Assembly (NCBI GenBank): GCA_023388175.1
Contig: JAEWGT010000010.1
Span: forward strand, 1-23,858
Length of the DNA: 23,858 nucleotides
From: Pseudomonadota bacterium
GTDB taxonomy: Bacteria; Pseudomonadota; Alphaproteobacteria; Rhizobiales; Devosiaceae
Direction of reading: 5' to 3'
The notes under the pieces are model-generated. The model did not search any database, was not told where the DNA came from, and saw only the letters and a program-made list of their open reading frames with translations. The translations under genes and the position numbers were made by a program. Below, in pieces: positions 1-6,865 of this stretch. Position 1 is the stretch's first letter, and the number at the start of each line of letters is the position of its first letter.

Positions 1-319
1 TCCGTTCGCGCGTATGGAGGGCCTTACCCAGCAATGCCGGGGAGACCATGTCGGGCCGATCGGGCTGCACCGGATCGGCAGCTGCCACGTCGCCAGCAGG
101 GCGAAGACGAAGCAGTCCCTCATGGATGGCAAGCGGACGCAAATCCGCCCGGCCCAGCGCGTCAGAACGAGCCTCCGGTGCATGGGGCGAGGTTTTCCTC
201 ACCTTCACTTTCGCCGGACGACCGGCACCGAGGCGAACCTCGCCCCATGCCGCGGTCTTCAAGACTGCGGCGACACTATAGCAAACCCGGAGGCCCATGG
301 CCGTCCGGCGCTTCGGCAT
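1..319 (-). CDS. Unrecognised partial reading frame running off the left edge
   Basis: A minus-strand frame is open from an ATG at 317-319 to the window edge, about 106 codons with no stop. The ATG is preceded by AGGA at a spacing of 7 bases, and a second in-frame ATG lies at 296-298. The predicted product is basic at the start (MPKRRTAMGLRV), rich in Ala, Pro and Arg, and has no motif I recognise. Base composition at third codon positions is less GC-biased than in the neighbouring certain genes. All three plus-strand frames are also open across most of this stretch, so openness alone means little. It starts just past the terminator of the dehydratase gene. It could be a real gene cut by the window, a decayed gene or chance. 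No function is assigned, and nothing else is visible in bases 1-330. Confidence 0.3.
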   Translation of the reverse strand, partial: MPKRRTAMGLRVCYSVAAVLKTAAWGEVRLGAGRPAKVKVRKTSPHAPEARSDALGRADLRPLAIHEGLLRLRPAGDVAAADPVQPDRPDMVSPALLGKALHTRER

Positions 320-330
320 GTGCAGTTCCT

Positions 331-368
331 GAAAAAAGCAAACCGGCACCGAATGATCGGCGCCGGTT
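331..368 (-). terminator. Rho-independent terminator of the IlvD/Edd dehydratase gene
   Basis: Read on the minus strand, a 12-base-pair stem (arms 357-368 and 341-352, one G-U pair) closes a 4-base loop. It is followed after three bases by a run of six T residues (332-337). The stem begins 23 bases after the dehydratase stop codon. Stem, short loop and T-run in this order make it a classical intrinsic terminator. Confidence 0.85.
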
Positions 369-391
369 CTGACCATGTCTTGATGCAGCGA

Positions 392-2203
392 TCAGTGATT
401 GTCGCGCGGCACGCCTTCGGTCTGCGCAATCCGCTGATACTTCTCGGCTGGCTTGAGAATGGCGCCGTCGCCAAGCTGACTGACGATGCCGCGCTGGATT
501 TCCTGCCACGGCGTCTGATGCTTGGGATACTTGTAGCCGCCATCGGCTTCGAGCGCAGCGCGACGGGTCGCAATTTCCTCGGCGGAAATCAGAATGTCCG
601 CCTCACCCTTGTTGAGGTCGATCCGAACGCGATCGCCGGTCTTGAGAATGGCCAGATTGCCACCTGCTGCGGCTTCGGGCGAGGCATTGAGAATGGAGGG
701 CGAACCCGACGTGCCGGACTGACGCCCATCACCGATGCAGGCGAGCGATGAAATGCCCTTCTTGATCAGGTAATCGGGTGGCCGCATGTTCACCACTTCC
801 GCTGCGCCGGGATAGCCGATCGGGCCAGCGCCGCGCATGAACAGCAATGTATGCTCGTCAATCTCCAGCGACGGATCGTCGATCCGATGGTGGTAATCTT
901 CCGGCCCGTCGAAGACCACGGCCTTGCCCTCGAACATGCCAGGATGCTGTGGGTCAGACAGGTATCGTTCGCGGAATTCGGACGAAATCACGCTGGTCTT
1001 CATGATCGCGTTGTCGAAGAGATTACCGCGCAGCACCAGGAAACCCGCTTCGGCCTTGAGCGGATTGTCGAAAGGCCGGATCACCTTATCATCCTCGATG
1101 ACCGTGTTGCGGCAATTTTCGCCCATGGTCTTGCCGTTGACGGTAGGCGCATCCTCGTGGATCAGCCCCTGCTTCATCAATTCATTGACCACCGCCGGCA
1201 CGCCGCCGGCGTGGTAATAGTCCTCGCCGAGATATTCACCAGCAGGCTGCAGGTTCACCAGCAGCGGCACCTTATGCCCGTGCTGCTGCCATTCATCGAT
1301 ATTGAGATCGACCCCGATGTGACGGGCAATGGCATTGATATGGATGGGCGCATTGGTCGACCCACCAATGGCGGAATTGACGACGATGGCGTTGAGGAAA
1401 TTCTCCTTGGTCAGAATGTCCGACGGCTTGAGATCTTCATGCACCATTTCCACGGCGCGCTTACCGGTCCGCCACGCCATTTCCTGGCGGTCACGATAGG
1501 GTGCCGGAATAGCTGCCGAGCCCGGCAATTGCATGCCCAGCGCTTCAGCCAGCGAATTCATCGTGGAGGCCGTGCCCATGGTATTGCAATAGCCGGTCGA
1601 CGGCGCCGACGAGGCCACCAGCTCGATGAACTTTGGATAGTCGATCTCGCCAGCGGCCAGAAGCTGGCGCGCCTTCCAGACGATGGTGCCCGAACCGGTA
1701 CGCTCGCCCTTGTGCCAGCCATTGAGCATGGGGCCGACCGAGAGCGCGATGGCCGGAATATTGACCGTCGCGGCGCCCATCAGCATTGCGGGAGTGGTCT
1801 TGTCGCAGCCAATGGTCAGCACAACGCCGTCGAGCGGGTAGCCGTAGAGCACTTCCACGAGGCCAAGATAGGCAAGATTGCGATCCAAGCCGGCCGTGGG
1901 ACGCTTGCCGGTTTCCTGGATCGGATGCACCGGAAATTCGATGGCGATGCCGCCTGCCTCGCGTATGCCTTCGCGGACACGCTCGGCCAGAACCATGTGA
2001 TGGCGGTTACAGGGGCTGAGATCGGACCCGGTCTGGGCGATGCCGATGATCGGCTTGCCCGACTGCAGTTCCTCGCGCGATACGCCGTAATTCATGTAGC
2101 GCTCGAGATAGAGCGCGGTCATGTCGGGATTGTCCGGATTGTCGAACCAGGCGCGCGATCTCAGTTTGCGGCCGCCAGCGCCGCCATTGTCTGCACTCAT
2201 CAT
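392..2203 (-). CDS. IlvD/Edd family sugar-acid dehydratase, XylD-like (probable galactonate/xylonate dehydratase)
   Basis: The 603-residue protein belongs to the IlvD/Edd [2Fe-2S] dehydratases, which remove water from aldonic acids to give 2-keto-3-deoxy acids. Three conserved cysteines fit the cluster ligands: Cys65 (SDLSPCNRH), Cys133 (IGCDKTTPA) and Cys206 (STGYCNTMGTAS). Ser496 in DGRQSGTSGSPSILN is the expected catalytic serine. The start (WFDNPDNPDMTALYLERYMNYG region), the DGRQSGT segment and the C-terminal RDNH resemble, from memory, Caulobacter xylonate dehydratase XylD more than the branched-chain amino acid enzyme IlvD. The gene is divergent from a galactonate/KDGal operon, so it probably supplies 2-keto-3-deoxygalactonate there. 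That substrate is inferred; xylonate or other aldonates are alternatives. Two tandem ATGs start the gene, with AGGA 6 bases before the first. Confidence 0.88.
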   Translation of the reverse strand: MMSADNGGAGGRKLRSRAWFDNPDNPDMTALYLERYMNYGVSREELQSGKPIIGIAQTGSDLSPCNRHHMVLAERVREGIREAGGIAIEFPVHPIQETGKRPTAGLDRNLAYLGLVEVLYGYPLDGVVLTIGCDKTTPAMLMGAATVNIPAIALSVGPMLNGWHKGERTGSGTIVWKARQLLAAGEIDYPKFIELVASSAPSTGYCNTMGTASTMNSLAEALGMQLPGSAAIPAPYRDRQEMAWRTGKRAVEMVHEDLKPSDILTKENFLNAIVVNSAIGGSTNAPIHINAIARHIGVDLNIDEWQQHGHKVPLLVNLQPAGEYLGEDYYHAGGVPAVVNELMKQGLIHEDAPTVNGKTMGENCRNTVIEDDKVIRPFDNPLKAEAGFLVLRGNLFDNAIMKTSVISSEFRERYLSDPQHPGMFEGKAVVFDGPEDYHHRIDDPSLEIDEHTLLFMRGAGPIGYPGAAEVVNMRPPDYLIKKGISSLACIGDGRQSGTSGSPSILNASPEAAAGGNLAILKTGDRVRIDLNKGEADILISAEEIATRRAALEADGGYKYPKHQTPWQEIQRGIVSQLGDGAILKPAEKYQRIAQTEGVPRDNH

Positions 2204-2486
2204 CTATATCCTGTTGTGTCCGCCGTACGGACTCGGAGGCCTTGCCAAAGCCCTTCTAGCACGTCAGATCATTGTGTGAATGGCGTTCGACGAAAAAATC
2301 ATACAATTCAAAATCACAGACGTCGATGCTAGATTTCTGCCTTGGGGCGCGCTTGATCTTACTAGCCTGGCAGCATGTTCATGCGGGCCGGGCTATCAGT
2401 GACGGCATGGAATGGTCTGGTCAGGCGGCATTGCCGCCTATAGGGTCGCGCCGCGCCGAAATGGGCCGGGGGAATGAGGTGCTGGT
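2204..2486. promoter_or_regulatory. Divergent control region between dehydratase and dgoK, with candidate operator
   Basis: This 283-base spacer must hold the promoters of two divergent transcripts. An imperfect inverted repeat has arms ATTGTGTGAAT (2271-2281) and AATCATACAAT (2297-2307), matching at 9 of 11 positions across a 15-base gap. On the minus strand, TTCACA (2275-2280) and TAGAAG (2253-2258) are 16 bases apart and could be -35 and -10 boxes for the dehydratase; the -35 lies inside one repeat arm, which would suit repression. A second perfect dyad, AGGCGGC-ATT-GCCGCCT, lies at 2423-2439 ahead of dgoK. No regulator gene is visible nearby. All sites are inferred from pattern only. A 72-codon frame at 2272-2490 has no ribosome site and is probably chance. 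Confidence 0.4.
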
Positions 2487-3404
2487 TTGACTGAGAGTGC
2501 AAAATGGGTGGCGGTTGACTGGGGCACCTCCAACCTGCGGGCCTGGGGACTGAACGCCGACGGAGCCGTCGTGTCCTCGGCAAGCTCGGACAAAGGCATG
2601 GGCAAGTTGACGCCCGCCGAATTTCCGGATGCGCTCACCGAGCTCACGTTACGGCTGTCGCTTCCTGCAGAGCCGGTGGACGTCCTGATCTGTGGCATGG
2701 CCGGCGCGCGCCAGGGCTGGCTCGAGGCGCCCTATCTCGAAGCCCCCGCCGATCTGCGCGAACTGGCGGTCCATGCCGTACGTCCGGACATGAGCGGCTC
2801 GTCCTTGTCCGTTTCTATTCTGCCCGGTGTCTGCCAACGCAATGACGGCGAGAATGTCATGCGGGGGGAAGAGACCCAATTGCTGGGCCTGGCCGCGCTG
2901 TCCCCCGGCTATTCGGGTCTTGTCTGCATGCCGGGCACCCACTCCAAATGGGCGCAATTGAACGGTACGCGCATCGAGCGCTTTTCCACCTCGATGACGG
3001 GTGAGATGTTTGAGCTGCTCAAGACTCATTCTGTGCTGCGGCACTCGCTCAATGGCTCGCTGGACGGGCCGGCGCGGGCCGATGGTTTCAGCGCAGGGGC
3101 CAGAGATGGGTTGGAACGGCCAGATGATCTGCTGGGCCAATTGTTCGGCGTTCGCGCCGGCACCCTGCTTTCGAACCGTATGCCAAACTGGAGCGCGGGC
3201 TATCTCTCGGGCTTGCTGATCGGCACCGAGATTGCCGCAAACCGTAACCGGATCGGCACCGAAGCCGTGCCGCTGATCGGCTCGTCCGCGCTTTGCGCGC
3301 TCTATGCACAAGTGCTTGAGATGGCGGGCGGCAAGGGTCGGCCGGTCGATGCCACAGATGTCGTTCTGGCCGGTCTCAAGGCCGCTTACAACCATATTGC
3401 CTGA
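2487..3404 (+). CDS. dgoK: 2-dehydro-3-deoxygalactonokinase
   Basis: The 305-residue protein matches the DgoK family, which phosphorylates 2-keto-3-deoxygalactonate at C6 with ATP in the cytoplasm to give KDPGal. Visible family features are DWGTSNLRAW (11-20, the phosphate-binding start typical of this sugar-kinase fold), GMAGARQGWLEAPY (70-83), MRGEETQ (125-131), MPGTHSKW (148-155) and MTGEMFELL (170-178). The start is TTG at 2487, because a stop lies in frame just upstream (2475-2477) and GAGGT sits about 6 bases before the TTG. A later GTG would cut into the conserved N-terminus. It is the first gene of the galactonate operon, and its stop is 13 bases before dgoA. Confidence 0.93.
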   Translation: MTESAKWVAVDWGTSNLRAWGLNADGAVVSSASSDKGMGKLTPAEFPDALTELTLRLSLPAEPVDVLICGMAGARQGWLEAPYLEAPADLRELAVHAVRPDMSGSSLSVSILPGVCQRNDGENVMRGEETQLLGLAALSPGYSGLVCMPGTHSKWAQLNGTRIERFSTSMTGEMFELLKTHSVLRHSLNGSLDGPARADGFSAGARDGLERPDDLLGQLFGVRAGTLLSNRMPNWSAGYLSGLLIGTEIAANRNRIGTEAVPLIGSSALCALYAQVLEMAGGKGRPVDATDVVLAGLKAAYNHIA

Positions 3405-3417
3405 GGGAAGGCCAAGC

Positions 3418-4029
3418 ATGACGCACCGCCATATCATCGCCATCCTGCGCGGTATCAGCAATGATGAAACCGTGTCGGTCTGCACTGCCCTTGCAGATGC
3501 GGGCATCACCCTGATCGAGGTTCCGCTCAATTCGCCCAACGCACTGGTCAGCATAAAACTGGCTGCCGAAGCGCTGTCGGATCGGGCCGATATCGGGGCT
3601 GGCACCGTGCTGACGCCGGAAGACGCGCGAGCGGTTGCCGAGGCTGGCGGCACCTTCATCGTTTCGCCCGATACCAATATGGCGGTGATCGAGGAAACCG
3701 TGCGTCTCGGCCTCAAATCCTATCCGGGCGTGTTTTCGCCGACCGACGCCTTCGCCGCCATTCGTGCCGGCGCTACCGGCCTGAAGTTCTTCCCCGCAGA
3801 GGTGCTGGGCGCCAAGGGTATCAAGGCGATGAAAGCCGTGCTGCCGCCGGCCATGCCCGTCTACGCGGTCGGAGGCGCCAATCCGGACAATTTTCATGAA
3901 TTCTTCGCCGCAGGTTGCACTGGCTTCGGGCTGGGCACCTATCTCTACAAGCCCGGCATGAGCGCAGCAGAAGTCGCGGAGCGCGCGGCCCTTGCCGTTG
4001 CCGCATATGACAAGGGAATTTCTGCATGA
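3418..4029 (+). CDS. dgoA: 2-dehydro-3-deoxy-6-phosphogalactonate aldolase
   Basis: The 203-residue protein is a class I KDPG/KDPGal aldolase of normal family length. It cleaves KDPGal to pyruvate and glyceraldehyde-3-phosphate. Glu34 in IEVPLNSP and the Schiff-base Lys123 in LKFFPAE are the expected catalytic pair. The phosphate-site segments GAGTV (60-64) and VGGANPDN (151-158) are present. The EVPLNSP form and the pairing with dgoK favour KDPGal over the KDPG of the Entner-Doudoroff route. The ATG at 3418 has a strong GAGGGAAGG ribosome site directly after the dgoK stop; the same frame is open upstream inside dgoK but without a good start. The stop overlaps the next start by 4 bases (ATGA at 4026-4029), suggesting coupled translation. 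Confidence 0.93.
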   Translation: MTHRHIIAILRGISNDETVSVCTALADAGITLIEVPLNSPNALVSIKLAAEALSDRADIGAGTVLTPEDARAVAEAGGTFIVSPDTNMAVIEETVRLGLKSYPGVFSPTDAFAAIRAGATGLKFFPAEVLGAKGIKAMKAVLPPAMPVYAVGGANPDNFHEFFAAGCTGFGLGTYLYKPGMSAAEVAERAALAVAAYDKGISA

Positions 4030-4901
4030 ACGATACGGCCAAACTGCTCATCGACAGCCAGTGCGAACTGGGTGAAGGCCCGTTCTGGCATGACGCGCGG
4101 CAGCAATTGTTCTGGTTCGACATCAACAACCGCACGTTGTTTGCGGCCGACGCCGATGGCAACGCGCAGGGCTCCTGGCATTTTGACGAGATCGTGGCCG
4201 CAGCCGCGATCATTGATGACGAAAGCCTGGCGCTGGCCACCGAGACCGGACTCAAGCGTTTCAACCTGGCGACCGGCAACACGCAGCATCTGATCGACAT
4301 CGAGCGCGACGTCCCGGCAAATCGCACCAATGACAGCCGTGTCCATCCCTCCGGGGCATTCTGGATCGGCACCATGGTCAAGGACGAGGGACCCAAAGAC
4401 GGTGCTGTCTATCACTATCGGACCGGCGCGCTGACCAGGATCAGGTCAGAAGCGGCGATTCCAAACGCCACCTGCTTCTCGCCCGATGGCCGCACCGCCT
4501 ATTGGACCGACACACCCACCCAGAAAATCCTCAAATGCGAGACTGATCCGGAAACGGGCATGCCCATTGGTGAATGGACGCTGTTTGCCGACGTATCGGA
4601 GCATCGCGGATATCCCGACGGCGCCGTGGTGGATAGCGAAGGCTATCTCTGGAATGCGCGATGGGGTGGCCATTGCGTCATTCGCTACGCGCCCGATGGC
4701 AGGATCGACCGCATCGTCGAGGTGCCCGTCAGTCAGGTCACCTGCCCGGCTTTCGGCGGCAAGGATCTGAAGCGACTGTTCATCACCACCGCCAACAAGT
4801 CCCTGTCAGCCGAACAGCTTGCCCAAGAGAAAGTCGCGGGCGGCGTCTTCTTCATCGACCTGGACATTCCGGGGCTGCCGGAAGCCCGGATCAAACTCTG
4901 A
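4026..4901 (+). CDS. SMP-30/gluconolactonase family lactonase (probable galactonolactonase)
   Basis: The 291-residue protein has the six-bladed SMP-30/gluconolactonase fold signature. Expected metal ligands are Glu17 (CELGEGPFW), Asn147 (IPNATCFSPDG) and Asp198 (YPDGAVVDSEG); Asn102 (ANRTNDSRVHPSG) fits the substrate-side asparagine. Members open aldono-lactones to aldonic acids using a divalent metal. Lying between KDPGal aldolase and beta-galactosidase, it most likely hydrolyses galactono-lactone made by a galactose dehydrogenase that is not in this window. Arabinono-lactone is an alternative, since these enzymes are often broad. There is no signal peptide, so it should be cytoplasmic. The start overlaps the dgoA stop by 4 bases, and the stop is 8 bases before the beta-galactosidase start. 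Confidence 0.9.
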   Translation: MNDTAKLLIDSQCELGEGPFWHDARQQLFWFDINNRTLFAADADGNAQGSWHFDEIVAAAAIIDDESLALATETGLKRFNLATGNTQHLIDIERDVPANRTNDSRVHPSGAFWIGTMVKDEGPKDGAVYHYRTGALTRIRSEAAIPNATCFSPDGRTAYWTDTPTQKILKCETDPETGMPIGEWTLFADVSEHRGYPDGAVVDSEGYLWNARWGGHCVIRYAPDGRIDRIVEVPVSQVTCPAFGGKDLKRLFITTANKSLSAEQLAQEKVAGGVFFIDLDIPGLPEARIKL

Positions 4902-4909
4902 GACCTGCC

Positions 4910-6865
4910 ATGAATCCGAGTATCGGCGTCTGCTATTATCCCGAACACTGGCCCGAGGAGTGGTGGGACAGTGACGCAAGGCGCATGGCGGAAATCGGCA
5001 TCAAGGTCGTGCGGATAGGCGAATTCGCCTGGTCGCGGCTGGAGCCGGCACCGGGCGATCTCCAGCTCGACTGGATGATTCGGGCTATGGACACATTGGG
5101 GCGCCACGGCCTCTCGGTCATCGTCGGCACGCCCACTGCGACGCCGCCGCGCTGGATGGTGGACAAGCATCCCGACATGCTGGCCGTGGACAAGGAAGGC
5201 CGCCGCAAGGGCTTTGGCTCGCGCCGTCACTATGATTTCTCCCATATCGGTTATCGGGAGGAATGCGCCCGCATCACCGCCATCCTCGCAGACGCCCTCA
5301 GCAACCATCCTGCACTTGGCGGCTGGCAGACCGACAATGAATATGGCTGCCACGGCACGACCTATTCCTACTCTCCCGCTGCCCGCGATGGCTTCCGCCT
5401 CTGGCTCAAGGAAAAATACGAAAGTATCGATGCGCTGAACCGGGCCTGGGGCAATGTCTTCTGGTCAATGGAGTATAGCACCTTCGAGCAAATCGAACTG
5501 CCGAACCTGCTGGTCTGCGAGGCGGCGCCGGCGCACGAGCTGGATTTCCGGCGCTACGCATCCGATCAGGTCTCGGCCTTCAACAAGGTCCAGTACGATA
5601 TCCTCAAGGCCGCTCGCCCCGACCTGCCGGTCATCCACAATTTCATGAGCCGCTACGCCGAGTTCGACCATTTCGATCTGGCCGAAACGCTCGACATTGC
5701 CTCCTGGGATTCCTATCCGCTGGGTCATCTTGCGACCAGCAATGAGCCTGAGGATATCAAGCGCCTCTATCTTCGCCAGGGCGATCCGGACAATGCCGCC
5801 TTCCATCACGATCTCTATCGTTCGGTCGGCCATGGCCGCTGGTGGATCATGGAGCAGCAGCCCGGGCCGGTGAACTGGGGACAGTTCAATCCCGATCCCC
5901 TGCCGGGCATGGCCCGGCTCTGGGCCTGGGAAGCCTTCGCGCACGGTGCTGAAGTGGTGTCCTATTTCCGTTGGCGGCAGGCGCCATTCGGACAGGAACA
6001 GATGCATGCCGGTTTGTTGCGCCCCGACAGCGAACCGGCGCCCGCCTATCATGAGGCGGCACAGGTGGCGCAGGAACTTGCGGAGACTGGAATCGTCGGC
6101 ACCGCAAATAAGGGACGCATCGCACTGGTTTACGACTATCAGAGCGAGTGGGCCTGGGAGATTCAGCCTCAGGCAGACGGGTTCCGCCATGGCGACCATG
6201 TGCGGGCCCTCTACTCCGCCTTCCGCAAGCATGGTCTGGATGTCGATGTGCTGCCGCCATCCACATCCAGCTTTGCCGGCTACGATATCGTCGCCATTCC
6301 CGCCCTGCTGTTCTGGACCGAAGCTCTGCGCGAAGCGGTGGCCAATTTCGATGGCCACCTGCTGATCGGCCCACGCACCGGTTCCAAGACCGAGAACTTC
6401 GCCATTCCCGGCAGGCTCGGACCTGACCTGCCGCAAAACCTGCTTGATGCGCGGGTGGTGCGGGTCGATAGCCTGCCCGGCGGCACGGAAGTAGCGGTCA
6501 AGGGCGGCGGCTCGGCGCGGCTCTGGCGGGAGAAGACCGAAGGCAAGGCCGAGGTGGTCATGGAAGACGTGGAGGGCGTGCCGGTACTGCTCTCGCAAGG
6601 CAAGCTCTTCTACCTTACGGCCAGCGGCGACCGGGCGCTGATCCAGCGCGTGGCTGATTATTTGATTGCCGAGGCGGATACGCCCATTCTTACCCTGCCC
6701 GCGGGTGTGCGCTGCCGTACGCGTGGCGGCTTCCGCATCTATGTGAACTATTCGTCCGGGCCGCAGACTGTTACGCCAGCGCATGATGAGAGTGGTTATG
6801 TGCTGGGCGGAGTCGAACTGCCGGCCGCCGGCGTCACCGTCGCTCGACTCGCCACGCCCGGTTGA
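4910..6865 (+). CDS. Beta-galactosidase, glycoside hydrolase family 42
   Basis: The 651-residue protein is a GH42 beta-galactosidase, which releases galactose from beta-galactosides with retention. It begins with the typical GVCYYPEHWPEEWW. The acid/base is Glu144 in GGWQTDNEYG and the nucleophile Glu315 in WWIMEQQPGPVNW. The N-terminal TIM barrel (about 1-385) is followed by the trimerisation region and a small C-terminal beta domain. The four-cysteine zinc cluster of some GH42 enzymes is not evident. There is no signal peptide, so its substrate must be imported. The ATG at 4910 is chosen because it starts the conserved barrel; the frame is open back to about 4661, but that part overlaps the lactonase gene. 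It is last in the operon, and its 3' end overlaps convergent comEC by 32 bases. Confidence 0.94.
   Translation: MNPSIGVCYYPEHWPEEWWDSDARRMAEIGIKVVRIGEFAWSRLEPAPGDLQLDWMIRAMDTLGRHGLSVIVGTPTATPPRWMVDKHPDMLAVDKEGRRKGFGSRRHYDFSHIGYREECARITAILADALSNHPALGGWQTDNEYGCHGTTYSYSPAARDGFRLWLKEKYESIDALNRAWGNVFWSMEYSTFEQIELPNLLVCEAAPAHELDFRRYASDQVSAFNKVQYDILKAARPDLPVIHNFMSRYAEFDHFDLAETLDIASWDSYPLGHLATSNEPEDIKRLYLRQGDPDNAAFHHDLYRSVGHGRWWIMEQQPGPVNWGQFNPDPLPGMARLWAWEAFAHGAEVVSYFRWRQAPFGQEQMHAGLLRPDSEPAPAYHEAAQVAQELAETGIVGTANKGRIALVYDYQSEWAWEIQPQADGFRHGDHVRALYSAFRKHGLDVDVLPPSTSSFAGYDIVAIPALLFWTEALREAVANFDGHLLIGPRTGSKTENFAIPGRLGPDLPQNLLDARVVRVDSLPGGTEVAVKGGGSARLWREKTEGKAEVVMEDVEGVPVLLSQGKLFYLTASGDRALIQRVADYLIAEADTPILTLPAGVRCRTRGGFRIYVNYSSGPQTVTPAHDESGYVLGGVELPAAGVTVARLATPG

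Noticed and set aside
851..2332. Long plus-strand frame (493 codons) opposite the dehydratase gene
   Set aside because: Antisense shadow of a clearly conserved dehydratase gene; the predicted product is His/Arg/Ile-rich with no family features.
2272..2490. 72-codon plus-strand frame in the divergent spacer ending at the dgoK start
   Set aside because: TTG start without a ribosome site, unlikely composition, and it covers the promoter region.
2649..3716. Minus-strand frame (355 codons) opposite dgoK and dgoA
   Set aside because: Spans two genes with strong motifs on the other strand; typical GC-rich shadow.
4661..4909. N-terminal extension of the beta-galactosidase frame, possible fusion with the lactonase region
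   Set aside because: It overlaps the lactonase gene in another frame and gives a non-family Arg/His-rich peptide; GH42 starts at 4910.
5465..6784. Long minus-strand frame (439 codons) opposite beta-galactosidase
   Set aside because: Shadow of the GH42 gene, with no recognisable motif and no good ribosome site.
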